From: CAZNHL01 sp964572965
Lineage (GTDB): Bacteria; Bacteroidota; Bacteroidia; Cytophagales; UBA9547
Reading direction: 5' to 3'
NCBI GenBank assembly: GCA_964572965.1
Contig: CAZNHL010000008.1
Coordinates: forward strand, 1 to 64,000
DNA length: 64,000 nucleotides
The notes under the pieces were generated by a model that made no database searches, was not told the origin of the DNA, and saw only the letters and a list, made by a program, of their open reading frames with translations. A program made the position numbers and the translations under genes. Shown in pieces: positions 16,797 to 24,303 of this stretch; within the stretch, counting starts at the first letter, position 1, and every line of letters starts with the position of its first letter.

Positions 16797-18284
16797 CTAG
16801 TTAGTACCAAGGCTGATTTGCTTCATAGAAGTCATTGCTTCGCGAAGTTCAGAACCAACCAGTTCAATTGGGTGGAAACGTAATACTTCGTTGATAGTGA
16901 ACAATGTTCTGTTGTCAACACCTGCATCAATTCCTTCGTTGTAGTTTTTACCAATGATGTTAGTTTCAACACCTTTGAAGTAATCAGCCAACAATGGTTT
17001 ACAAGCGTGATCGAACAAGTAGCAACCGTACTCAGCAGTATCAGAAATTACACGGTTCATTTCGAACAATTTCTTACGGGCAATAGTGTTAGCGATCAAT
17101 GGAGTTTCGTGTAGAGACTCATAGTATGCAGACTCTTCTTTGATTCCAGACTCAACCATAGTTTCGAAAGCCAATTCAACACCGGCTCTTACCAAAGCAA
17201 CCATCAAAAGACCGTTGTCATAGTATTCCTGCTCAGAGATTTTAACATCACCGGCCGGAGTTTTTTCGAAATTAGTTTCGCCTGTAGCAGCTCTCCAAGT
17301 CAACAAGTTTTTGTCGTCGTTAGCCCAGTCTTCCATCATCACGCGAGAGAATTCGCCGCTGATGATATCATCCTGGTGCTTTCTGAACAATGGACGCATA
17401 ATCTCTTTCAATTCTTCAGAAATCTGGAAAGCCTGAAGTTTAGCAGGGTTAGACAATCTGTCCATCATACCTGATACACCACCATGCTTCAAAGACTCAG
17501 TAATTACTTCCCATCCGTACTGGATCAATTTAGAAGCATATCCTTTATCAATTCCTTTTTCAACCATTTTGTCGAAGCAAAGGATAGAACCGGTTTGCAA
17601 CAAACCGCAAAGGATTGTTTGCTCACCCATCAAATCAGATTTTACTTCAGCAACGAAAGAAGACTTCAATACACCGGCTCTGTCGCCACCTGTACCTACT
17701 GCATAAGCTTTAGCATAAGCCCATCCTTTTCCTTCCGGATCGTTTTCAGGGTGTACTGCAATCAACGTTGGCACACCGAAACCTCTTTTATATTCTTCAC
17801 GCACCTCAGAACCTGGAGACTTTGGAGCCACCATGATCACTGTGATGTCTTTACGGATCTGCATTCCTTCTTCAACAATGTTGAAACCATGAGAATAAGC
17901 CAATGCAGCACCTTTCTTCATCAATGGCATTACAGCAGAAACTACCGCAGTGTGTTGCTTATCAGGAGTAAGGTTCAATACAAGGTCAGCAGTCGGAATC
18001 AACTCTTCGTAAGTACCAACTTTGAAACCGTTCTCAGTAGCGTTTTTCCAGGACTGTCTTTTTGAATCGATAGCTTCTTTTCTCAAAGTGTAAGAAACAT
18101 CAAGACCAGAATCTCTCAGGTTAAGACCTTGGTTCAAACCTTGTGCACCGCAACCTACGATTACAAGTTTTTTACCTTTCAAAGCTGCAACGCCATCTGC
18201 AAATTCACTGTTGTCCATGAACTCACAAACACCAAGTTGATCCAATTTTTCTCTTAGGTTAAGAGAGTTGAAGTAATTAGCCAT
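16797..18284 (-). CDS. ilvC: Ketol-acid reductoisomerase, class II
   Basis: A 495-residue class II enzyme, the long form with a duplicated knotted C-terminal domain; class I enzymes have about 330 residues. It converts acetolactate or acetohydroxybutyrate to the dihydroxy acid using NADPH and Mg2+ in valine/isoleucine synthesis. The Rossmann motif VIVGCGAQGLNQGLNLRDSG is near residue 41. The metal/substrate region includes VAPKSPGSEVREEYKRGFGV and LMGEQTILCGLLQTG. It stands alone: no ilvB, ilvN or ilvD gene flanks it, whereas related genomes often group them. Confidence 0.96.
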   Translation of the reverse strand: MANYFNSLNLREKLDQLGVCEFMDNSEFADGVAALKGKKLVIVGCGAQGLNQGLNLRDSGLDVSYTLRKEAIDSKRQSWKNATENGFKVGTYEELIPTADLVLNLTPDKQHTAVVSAVMPLMKKGAALAYSHGFNIVEEGMQIRKDITVIMVAPKSPGSEVREEYKRGFGVPTLIAVHPENDPEGKGWAYAKAYAVGTGGDRAGVLKSSFVAEVKSDLMGEQTILCGLLQTGSILCFDKMVEKGIDKGYASKLIQYGWEVITESLKHGGVSGMMDRLSNPAKLQAFQISEELKEIMRPLFRKHQDDIISGEFSRVMMEDWANDDKNLLTWRAATGETNFEKTPAGDVKISEQEYYDNGLLMVALVRAGVELAFETMVESGIKEESAYYESLHETPLIANTIARKKLFEMNRVISDTAEYGCYLFDHACKPLLADYFKGVETNIIGKNYNEGIDAGVDNRTLFTINEVLRFHPIELVGSELREAMTSMKQISLGTN

Positions 18285-18495
18285 TTTGTAAATGAATATT
18301 TAGTTGTTTTCTGTTCGATAAAGGGAAATTCCCCGATTACAAATTTGCAAAATATCTTTTATACTTATATCGTGAATTCTATGTTTGTTTAGGTACTTTT
18401 TATGGATTTATATTTTTACCACTACGTTGGGAGCCCGACCCCCTGAACGTTTTTCAGCAAGGAATCGGCAGTGTGGGGGCGGGGTGTTGGTAAGC

Positions 18496-18927
18496 TTAGA
18501 TCTTACTTGGTATTTCAATACAAGTCTTTAAGTCCACCAGACGTTGTTTTACATTGTTCTGAAGGTTACGCTTAATGAATGTATTCAGAATGCTGAATGG
18601 GAAGCGCAGTTCTAATGAATAGAGGAAAGTTACTTCCGTTGTGTTTGTCTCAATTTCTTTGAATGTCCACGAACCCAGGAAAGATTTAAATAAAAAAGGG
18701 CCTTGGGTCATTTTAATGGCAGTCACTTTGGGCCTGTTGAAAGTAACANNNNNNNNNNCACAATGGGCTTTTACTCCTTTGCCAGCCTTTGTAGCTCCTT
18801 CTATGAGCACTGCTTTTATCAGAAAAGTATCCCAGGTGAGTCTGGTGTTATAATCCTGAGTAAAATCGAAAACGTTTTCAGGTGAAGCCTGGATTATAAT
18901 TGACTCAGTAAATTTCATTGCTGCCAT
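18496..18927 (-). CDS. SRPBCC-family protein (contains an assembly gap)
   Basis: About 143 residues of a START/Bet v1-like (SRPBCC) hydrophobic-ligand-binding fold: the N-terminal strand FTESIIIQASPENVFDFTQD, the LTWDTFL helix, later strands (GPFLFKSFLGSWTFKEIE, TTEVTFLYSLELRFPF) and the long C-terminal helix. Ten Ns at 18749-18758 interrupt it; the frame reads through, but the gap length is probably nominal, so the central residues are unknown. The ligand and role are unknown. Its start overlaps the end of the upstream frame by 23 bp, suggesting coupling. An internal ATG at 18918 (MKFTES) is an equally likely start. Confidence 0.75.
   Translation of the reverse strand: MAAMKFTESIIIQASPENVFDFTQDYNTRLTWDTFLIKAVLIEGATKAGKGVKAHCXXXXVTFNRPKVTAIKMTQGPFLFKSFLGSWTFKEIETNTTEVTFLYSLELRFPFSILNTFIKRNLQNNVKQRLVDLKTCIEIPSKI
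18749..18758. other. Assembly gap (10 N)
   Basis: Ten unresolved bases inside the SRPBCC gene. A second run of ten lies at 21980-21989. The identical lengths suggest a nominal gap size from scaffolding. Confidence 0.95.
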
Positions 18928-19225
18928 TATTCAGCGTTCTTTTAATTGATGTTAATAAATATCGCTGAAATAGCTTTAAAATAATACGGGCAGGTATATT
19001 AAATAGAAAGAATAGCCTGATGTCAATACTGTAGGTGGTTTTAACCGGAGTGTCGTAATGTTTTTTGGTTTGTATTGGGAAAGTAAGCTTCATTTGGTAT
19101 TTGAAAACCTCTTCTGAAATGTCCAATATATAACATATGCTGAGACCCTTTTTACGGATTGAATGCGAATGTATATTCCGATTCTGAAGGTTTATAACTA
19201 CGTTATCTTTTGTGATTCTGGTCAA
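18905..19225 (-). CDS. Small hypothetical protein, possibly a divergent SRPBCC-like partner
   Basis: An open frame of 106 codons with no ATG near its beginning; the only early start is TTG at 19225. The sequence is protein-like: alternating strands (NVVINLQNRNIHSHSIRKKG, FKYQMKLTFPIQ, VKTTYSIDIRLFFLF) and a C-terminal amphipathic helix (ARIILKLFQRYLLTSIKRTL). The order of a YSxDIR/LEL strand followed by a basic helix parallels the end of the neighbouring SRPBCC protein, so it may be a paralogue lacking its N-terminal half. Overlap with the downstream gene suggests a two-gene unit. It could also be a decaying gene. Confidence 0.45.
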   Translation of the reverse strand: MTRITKDNVVINLQNRNIHSHSIRKKGLSICYILDISEEVFKYQMKLTFPIQTKKHYDTPVKTTYSIDIRLFFLFNIPARIILKLFQRYLLTSIKRTLNNGSNEIY

Positions 19226-19274
19226 TTTTTATGTCGGGGTAATTGAGCAGTTTTGTTTCAATAATTAATGCCCT

Positions 19275-20093
19275 ATGAAGAAATTACGTCTTGTTTTGTT
19301 GATTATTGGTTTTGCAATACTGTCAATAATTGATTTGTGGGCGCAGGATCTTGATAAAATCAGGAGAGATGCCGAACGTAATGATCAATTGACCTATGAG
19401 GATTCTAAAAATCGTTCATCCTCTTTATCGTCATCCAAACGCTCATCTTCTTATTCTTCATCATCATCATCATCATCTGACCCTTGTAGGGAGACGCTTA
19501 TAGAAGCTATAGGTTCTGCAATTCAGGGTGTAATAGTAGCACAGACTGACATGCTGGAAAAGAAGGACAGCGTTCCAGAAATGGTGAGTGTAGAAACGAG
19601 TTTTGATGCCAATATTTCAAAGAATGCCGGTTTTTTGTTCAGGCCACGTTTACGTGCCAACTGGGGATTGTTTAGTACAGAAGCCCGTTTTTATAACCTG
19701 ATAGCCCGCGACAGTGCCGGCGCTTACGGTCGCTTCGCTTATTTCGACTGGCAACCTCTTATGGTGAATTTTTTTGCAAAAAAGGCTTTTAAGTTCAGAG
19801 CCGGTACTGGTTTATCTTATGAGTATTTTACAAAAAATACTTATAACGAACATACACTTCAGGTCGAGATTGCTCCGGTACGGAACTTTGTAATGAAGGC
19901 GGAGGGCAGATGGACCATTGATTACAAAACTATGATGTATGTAAGACAGGAGGCAATTCTGGAACTTGACTATCAGATCAAGACAAGAAAACATTGGGCT
20001 TTTTTCGTTGGTTTCAATGCTTCATATAATAATCTCTACCAACATAACGAATTCTGGACTTTTGGTCCGGTGTTCAGGGTACGCTTGCAATAA
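19275..20093 (+). CDS. Outer-membrane beta-barrel-like protein with Ser-rich linker
   Basis: A 272-residue exported protein: the signal peptide ends near DLWAQ, followed by a charged segment and a Ser-rich run (about residues 42-68, encoded by TCA/TCT triplets prone to slippage). From about residue 105 to the end there are alternating amphipathic strands, many ending in aromatic residues (FLFRPRLRANWGLFSTEARF, FRAGTGLSYEYF, HWAFFVGFNASYNNLY), closing with the F-x-V-R-L-Q type expected of a last barrel strand. It resembles 8-10-stranded Bacteroidota barrels; the cargo is unknown. It is divergent from the 18905-19225 frame with a 49-bp spacer. Confidence 0.7.
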   Translation: MKKLRLVLLIIGFAILSIIDLWAQDLDKIRRDAERNDQLTYEDSKNRSSSLSSSKRSSSYSSSSSSSSDPCRETLIEAIGSAIQGVIVAQTDMLEKKDSVPEMVSVETSFDANISKNAGFLFRPRLRANWGLFSTEARFYNLIARDSAGAYGRFAYFDWQPLMVNFFAKKAFKFRAGTGLSYEYFTKNTYNEHTLQVEIAPVRNFVMKAEGRWTIDYKTMMYVRQEAILELDYQIKTRKHWAFFVGFNASYNNLYQHNEFWTFGPVFRVRLQ

Positions 20094-20289
20094 GTAGCTC
20101 TGAAATTTGAATAGCTTCGTCGGATAATAATAACCCTTTATCGTAATTCTCCCGAAATTGGCATTTTTTCTGTTTTGAAGGGGAGTTTTTTGCATTTACT
20201 TTGCGTTACAGGATGTAAGAACGATGTAATAAATATGTTGTTTTTGTATATTTTTCATCGTAACTTGTTGTTAATTAGGCTTAGTTTTA

Positions 20290-20862
20290 ATGCGTATGAG
20301 GGGATTTGTGATTGTGATGTTTGCACTTACTTTGTGGTCTTTTACATCTGGTACAGATGCTGAGGAGAAAATAGAGTGGGGTACAAAAGAGATTACCTGG
20401 CGGGATTTTAAAGGCAAGTCTGATAATAAAGAGGCCAGAGCTATTGCAGCAACAAATACCGTTATTGATATGCAGATGTCGGCCAACGATAAAGGGCCGG
20501 TTAAAGTCAAGCTTAGAACAGTCCTGAATGCGCATTCTTCCTGGACAATTACTGAGTCCAATACAATACTTGAACATGAGCTCAAGCATTTTGATATCTG
20601 TGAATTGTACGCCAGAAAACTTAGGAAGAAGTTGTCTGAGACAAAATTCAGCGGAAGCAATTATGAAGATCAGGTTTACATGATTTATGTACAATACAAT
20701 GCTGAAATGGATATGCAACAGGATCTTTACGATCATTCTACAGAACACTCACTAAATCTGGCCAACCAGAAAGAATGGAATAACAATATCAAAAAGGAAT
20801 TAGAAGTATTAAAAGCTTATAGTTCTCCTGAAGTGTTTTTGCAGGTGAACTGGACAAAATAG
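20290..20862 (+). CDS. DUF922-type putative secreted zinc protease
   Basis: A 190-residue protein with a signal peptide (about residues 1-24). The motif LEHELKHFDICELYARKLRK contains HExxH in the form HELKH, the usual zinc-binding helix. The start of the mature protein (IEWGTKEITWRDFKGKSD) and the terminal block with the YNAEMDMQQDLYDHSTEHS phrase match DUF922, annotated as putative secreted Zn-dependent proteases. His and Glu residues in the terminal block could supply the third metal ligand. Protease activity has not, to my knowledge, been shown for the family. It has its own terminator. Confidence 0.8.
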   Translation: MRMRGFVIVMFALTLWSFTSGTDAEEKIEWGTKEITWRDFKGKSDNKEARAIAATNTVIDMQMSANDKGPVKVKLRTVLNAHSSWTITESNTILEHELKHFDICELYARKLRKKLSETKFSGSNYEDQVYMIYVQYNAEMDMQQDLYDHSTEHSLNLANQKEWNNNIKKELEVLKAYSSPEVFLQVNWTK

Positions 20863-20886
20863 TTGAACTAATGATTGGTCTTGCCG

Positions 20887-20918
20887 AGCCGCTCTCTTAA
20901 AAAGGAGCGGCTTTTTTT
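20887..20918 (+). terminator. Terminator of the DUF922 gene
   Basis: An 8-bp GC-rich stem (AGCCGCTC / GAGCGGCT) with a 10-nt loop, followed by TTTTTTT. Confidence 0.9.
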
Positions 20919-21017
20919 AGCTTTTTATAACAGATGTAAGTTTAATTGATAAGTCGTTATCAGGCAATTTGTTACATATAGCTTTATTTGTAGCCAATAG
21001 GAAAGTATTTTTTAGCT

Positions 21018-22873
21018 ATGAGATTATTTTTTGTGGGAGTTTATGTGGTATTACTTTACCATGTTTGTACAGATTTAGAGGCAGCTACGTACTACAGAAC
21101 AAGGCAGTCGGGCAGCTGGCACGATGCACGATCCTGGCAGATCAGTTCAATCCGTGATTTTTCCGGAGAGACCGGAACTGCTACCCGCCCGCCGGACTAT
21201 ACATCTGATAGCATATCGATTTTACATCAGGTTGAGGTGTCTCAAGCCTTAACTATTGATCAGACTTATATTGCTGCAGGAGGAAAATTGATTTTAGTAG
21301 ATGGAGCAGCAACTATACTGACAATTAATGATGGAGCAGGGGTTGACTTAATTGTAAACGGAACGCTGGAGGACCATCAGACCTCAAATGTACTATGGGT
21401 CGGTAATGCCAAATGGCAAATGGGCCTAACCGGTACACTTTTAAAGACAAAGAGTACTTCTGCTGTTAATTGGCAAAATAAACACTTTGGAGGTAATGAC
21501 GCTATTCCTGCAAGTAGTAATTGGATTTATCAGAAGCGTTTTGCTGATAATCCATCCATTGTAACTGCTAACGCTGTATATGGAAATTTGATTTTTGAGA
21601 ATGTCTCGCCGACTTTCTGGGACGCAATGCAGGTTGGTAGCAGGTTAACAGGAACAGTAAATACTGCGCAGGTGAAGGGGAATTTTATTGTGAGACCTAA
21701 TTGTAAAATCTACCTGGACAACAGTGCTCCCAGGTTGTATTTGATTGAGGGTAATCTGGAAATACTGGCAGGAGCGGAGCTGAATCTGGCATCAAATGTG
21801 CCTACAGGTGCTTCCGGAGCAACGGGTTTTGAAATTAAGGGAGATTTGATTGTTGATGGTAAATTGAGCTATAATGCTACACTGGCAACAAGCTTCAACC
21901 GGCAACTTTACTTTTCCGGCACAAATGTACAATCAATTAAAGGCAGTGGCACATTAGGTGTTTCAAACCTTACTATTGANNNNNNNNNNCAAGCTATGTG
22001 AAGTTAAACAGAAGCGTATCGGTCGATCACCAACTGCAGTTGAAGCTTGGGTATATTTTACTGAACAATCAATTGCTTGAAATGCTTGATCCTTCGTTTG
22101 AGTCGCTTGTAACGGGTGCAGGTTATCTTAAAGCTGAAGATCAAAGCTGCGCTTCACAATTCAGTAGACAGTTATCTGAAAATGCAGAGTATAGTTTTCC
22201 TTTTGGTGCTGAAGGGAATCTGTTTCCTGTATTTGTAAAGGGAACAGGAAATGCCGGGAAAGTTACTTTGAGTACTTATGGTACTCCCGCTGACAATCTT
22301 GCAACGCCTCAATGGAAAACAAAAGATTTGAACCTGCCTTTACAGGAAGTAAAAGATGTGGCAAATTGTTATGCTGACAGATTTTGGATGACGTCCTATA
22401 GCGCTTCTGTAGTTTCGGAAATAAGCTTTACAGTGAACACTTTTGAAGTACCTGCTTTAATGACCGGTTGGAAAGCATACCATTATGACACGCTTCAGGC
22501 AACATGGAAAGAAACCATTTTAAAGAATAGTTTCCGGGACTTAAAAGCAAATGTCGATGCTGTAAATTCTGCAAGCTACTGGTGTTTGAGAGGGAAAAGT
22601 ATTTCTTTGGCATTAGACAAGCCTGATATGAAACCGGATATAAAGAGTAGTGTTTCAGAGAAATATTGGATTGCTAATGATTATTTAAATTGGGTGGCGA
22701 CTGATTCCGTTAACCGGTTAGTGATATATGATCAGGAAGGCCGTTTAGTTAAAGAAGCTTTTAGTCTCATAGATAATTGTTTATCGGTTGCTGAATTGGC
22801 TGTTGGTCTTTATTATGTCTGGCTGGATTTAGGCAGCAGGGTAGAGCGGGTAAAGTTAATGAAGCAGCTTTAA
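21018..22873 (+). CDS. T9SS type A cargo protein with beta-helix-like region (gapped)
   Basis: One gene split by ten Ns at 21980-21989. The first part (about 320 residues) has a signal peptide, a G8/beta-helix-like start (YYRTRQSGSWHDARSWQ) and repeated strand phrases of the form KLILVDGAATILTINDG and GNLEILAGAELNLAS. After the gap, the frame SYVKLNRSVSVD continues to a C-terminal domain that matches T9SS type A sorting tails (NRLVIYDQEGRLVKEA, then LSVAELAVGLYYVWLDLG and VKLMKQL). The frames either side differ, so the true gap is not exactly 10 bases (8 or 11, modulo 3). The protein is expected at the cell surface or released. Its role is unknown. Its stop is followed directly by the RAYT gene. 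Confidence 0.75.
21980..21989. other. Assembly gap (10 N)
   Basis: Ten unresolved bases inside the T9SS cargo gene. The reading frame is restored only if the real length is 8, 11 or another number equal to 2 modulo 3. Confidence 0.95.
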
Positions 22874-22884
22874 TGAGGAAGAAG

Positions 22885-23490
22885 ATGAGTTATAACCCGA
22901 AAATTCACGATCGTAAATCAATACGCTTGAAAGGTTATGATTATTCAAAAGCAGGTTTGTATTTTATAACAATTTGTTGTCAGGATAGAGTACATTGTTT
23001 TGGACATGTCAAAAATGGTATGATGATATTGAATGATGCGGGGCGGATGATTGAAAAATGGTATTGGGAATTGGAGAACAAATATCCCGATAAACGTTGT
23101 CATGAAATGCTGGTCATGCCCAATCATTTCCATTGTATCGTTGAAAATTTGGATAATGGTATCCCGGACGCCCACGTAGTGGTGCCCCTAAGTGGGCGTC
23201 CGGATATAAACGACGGTCGTCCGGACGGTACCGACGTTCATCCGATATATGGTCCCCGCAACCAAAAAACCAACGCAACCATCGGTGACGCGATGGATTG
23301 GTTTAAAACCATGACCACCAATGAATATATCCTTGGTGTAAAAACGTTGAATTGGCCACCGTTTAACCGGAAATTATGGCAACGCAATTATTACGAACAC
23401 ATCATTCGCTGCGAACAGGCATATCAAAGAATTACAGATTACATTATCGCCAATCCGGCCAATTGGAAAGAAGATAAATTCTTTTTGTAG
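22885..23490 (+). CDS. REP-associated tyrosine transposase (RAYT)
   Basis: A 201-residue HUH/Y1 transposase-like protein of the RAYT family. The start SYNPKIHDRKSIRLKGYDYS, the strand FITICCQDRVHCFG, the HUH motif MPNHFHCIVE, and the C-terminal block with YIIANPANW are family hallmarks. RAYTs are single-copy, domesticated relatives of IS200/IS605 enzymes that bind and cleave REP hairpins. The ATG at 22885 is chosen over 22873 because GAGGA precedes it and homologues begin with this sequence. Residues about 97-122 form a low-complexity insert encoded by a perfect hairpin. The gene starts 11 bp after a T9SS cargo gene, presumably an insertion there. Confidence 0.92.
   Translation: MSYNPKIHDRKSIRLKGYDYSKAGLYFITICCQDRVHCFGHVKNGMMILNDAGRMIEKWYWELENKYPDKRCHEMLVMPNHFHCIVENLDNGIPDAHVVVPLSGRPDINDGRPDGTDVHPIYGPRNQKTNATIGDAMDWFKTMTTNEYILGVKTLNWPPFNRKLWQRNYYEHIIRCEQAYQRITDYIIANPANWKEDKFFL
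23164..23203. repeat. REP-like hairpin inside the RAYT coding sequence
   Basis: Two perfect 12-nt arms, CCGGACGCCCAC (23164-23175) and GTGGGCGTCCGG (23192-23203), with a 16-nt loop. It lies in frame between the HUH motif and the C-terminal half of the transposase. The segment GGACGCCCACG, with one base changed (GGGACGCCCACG), recurs on the minus strand of the 36724-36766 element, which points to a shared REP family. Confidence 0.8.
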
Positions 23491-23500
23491 AAATGATAGG

Positions 23501-24073
23501 TTATTCTACCACAATATCATGTTTAAGTAACAAGCCCGGTAAGCCATGTAAAGAGAATTTTGCCTTTTTGATGTCGTTGTTTTCCGGATCAAAAGCATAG
23601 TTTCGGGCAGTTTCAAAGTTGGCGTGCTTCAGAATTGTCTTATTAAATACTGCCCTGGATAAGTCGCAGTTCAGGAAAACAGCACTGGTTAGGTTGGCAT
23701 CGGCAAAGTTTACATCCTTCATAGAAGTATTGCTGAACTTTGTTTTAGCCATTTTTTTATGAGAGAATGAGGCATAGTCTAAGACACAATCCTCGAAATA
23801 AACACTGAAAAGGAAATCTTCGCATTCACTGAAATTGATGCCAAGCAGTTTACAGCCCTTGAATATAGCATTGTTCAGTGAGGTTCGGTTAAATTTTACC
23901 ATTGCCAGATTGCAATTGATAAACTCACAATCAAGAAAACGAAGGCGGGATAAATTACTTTGACTGAAGTCGCATTGTTTAAAGATACATCTTTCAAACT
24001 CACCATTCTTAAGGTCCTGCTCTGTAAAAGATATTTTGTCAAAGGTTTGATCCAGGTGTGTCGTCTCGTTCAT
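23501..24073 (-). CDS. Pentapeptide-repeat protein
   Basis: A 190-residue protein built of A(D/N)LxX-type five-residue repeats (CDFSQSNLSRLRFLDCEF, NLAMVKFNRTSLNNAIFKGC, DVNFADANLTSAVFLNCDLS), which form a right-handed quadrilateral beta-helix. The fold can mimic double-stranded DNA (Qnr/MfpA gyrase protection), but many members have other roles; no gyrase-protection claim can be made. There is no signal peptide. It is convergent with the RAYT gene and a hairpin separates it from the upstream small gene. Confidence 0.88.
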   Translation of the reverse strand: MNETTHLDQTFDKISFTEQDLKNGEFERCIFKQCDFSQSNLSRLRFLDCEFINCNLAMVKFNRTSLNNAIFKGCKLLGINFSECEDFLFSVYFEDCVLDYASFSHKKMAKTKFSNTSMKDVNFADANLTSAVFLNCDLSRAVFNKTILKHANFETARNYAFDPENNDIKKAKFSLHGLPGLLLKHDIVVE

Positions 24074-24092
24074 TATTCGGTATTTGTGTGAT

Positions 24093-24133
24093 GACCTGTA
24101 AAAGCTGAGCTTAAAACTCAGCTTTTACAGGTC
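24093..24133 (-). terminator. Perfect 17-bp hairpin terminator
   Basis: Arms GACCTGTAAAAGCTGAG and CTCAGCTTTTACAGGTC are perfectly complementary with a 7-nt loop. It lies just downstream of the leftward 51-codon gene and 19 bp before the start of the pentapeptide gene, so it could end the S46 operon. Confidence 0.75.
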
Positions 24134-24145
24134 AAAACTATATTG

Positions 24146-24301
24146 TTACTTCTCTTCTTTTGTGTCGTCTGTGTCGTTACTTTCTTCCTCTTCACTTTTG
24201 GGTAAGAAGTATTTTGCTAAAATGGCATTGATTAATTTGGAACGTTCACTTTGAGTAAGTGCGGCAATCTCTTCAAGTATTTTATCTATTTTGCCAGCCA
24301 T
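24146..24301 (-). CDS. 51-residue acidic protein downstream of the S46 peptidase
   Basis: A leftward open frame that begins two bases after the peptidase stop (TAA TT ATG), a spacing typical of translational coupling. The first 33 residues form an amphipathic helix pair (MAGKIDKILEEIAALTQSER, then KLINAILAKYFLP); the last 18 are almost all Glu, Asp, Ser, Thr and Lys. The ALTQSERSKLI phrase is reminiscent of small L7/L12-like or helical adaptor domains, but no family is certain. No signal peptide, so it would be cytoplasmic while the peptidase is exported. It may be a genuine unannotated small protein. Confidence 0.6.
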   Translation of the reverse strand: MAGKIDKILEEIAALTQSERSKLINAILAKYFLPKSEEEESNDTDDTKEEK

Positions 24302-24303
24302 AA

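Noticed and set aside
18428..18486. GC-rich stretch between ilvC and the SRPBCC gene
   Set aside because: It has an imperfect inverted repeat (CCCGACCCC / GGGGCGGGG) but no T tract, and its neighbours give no reason to call a functional site.
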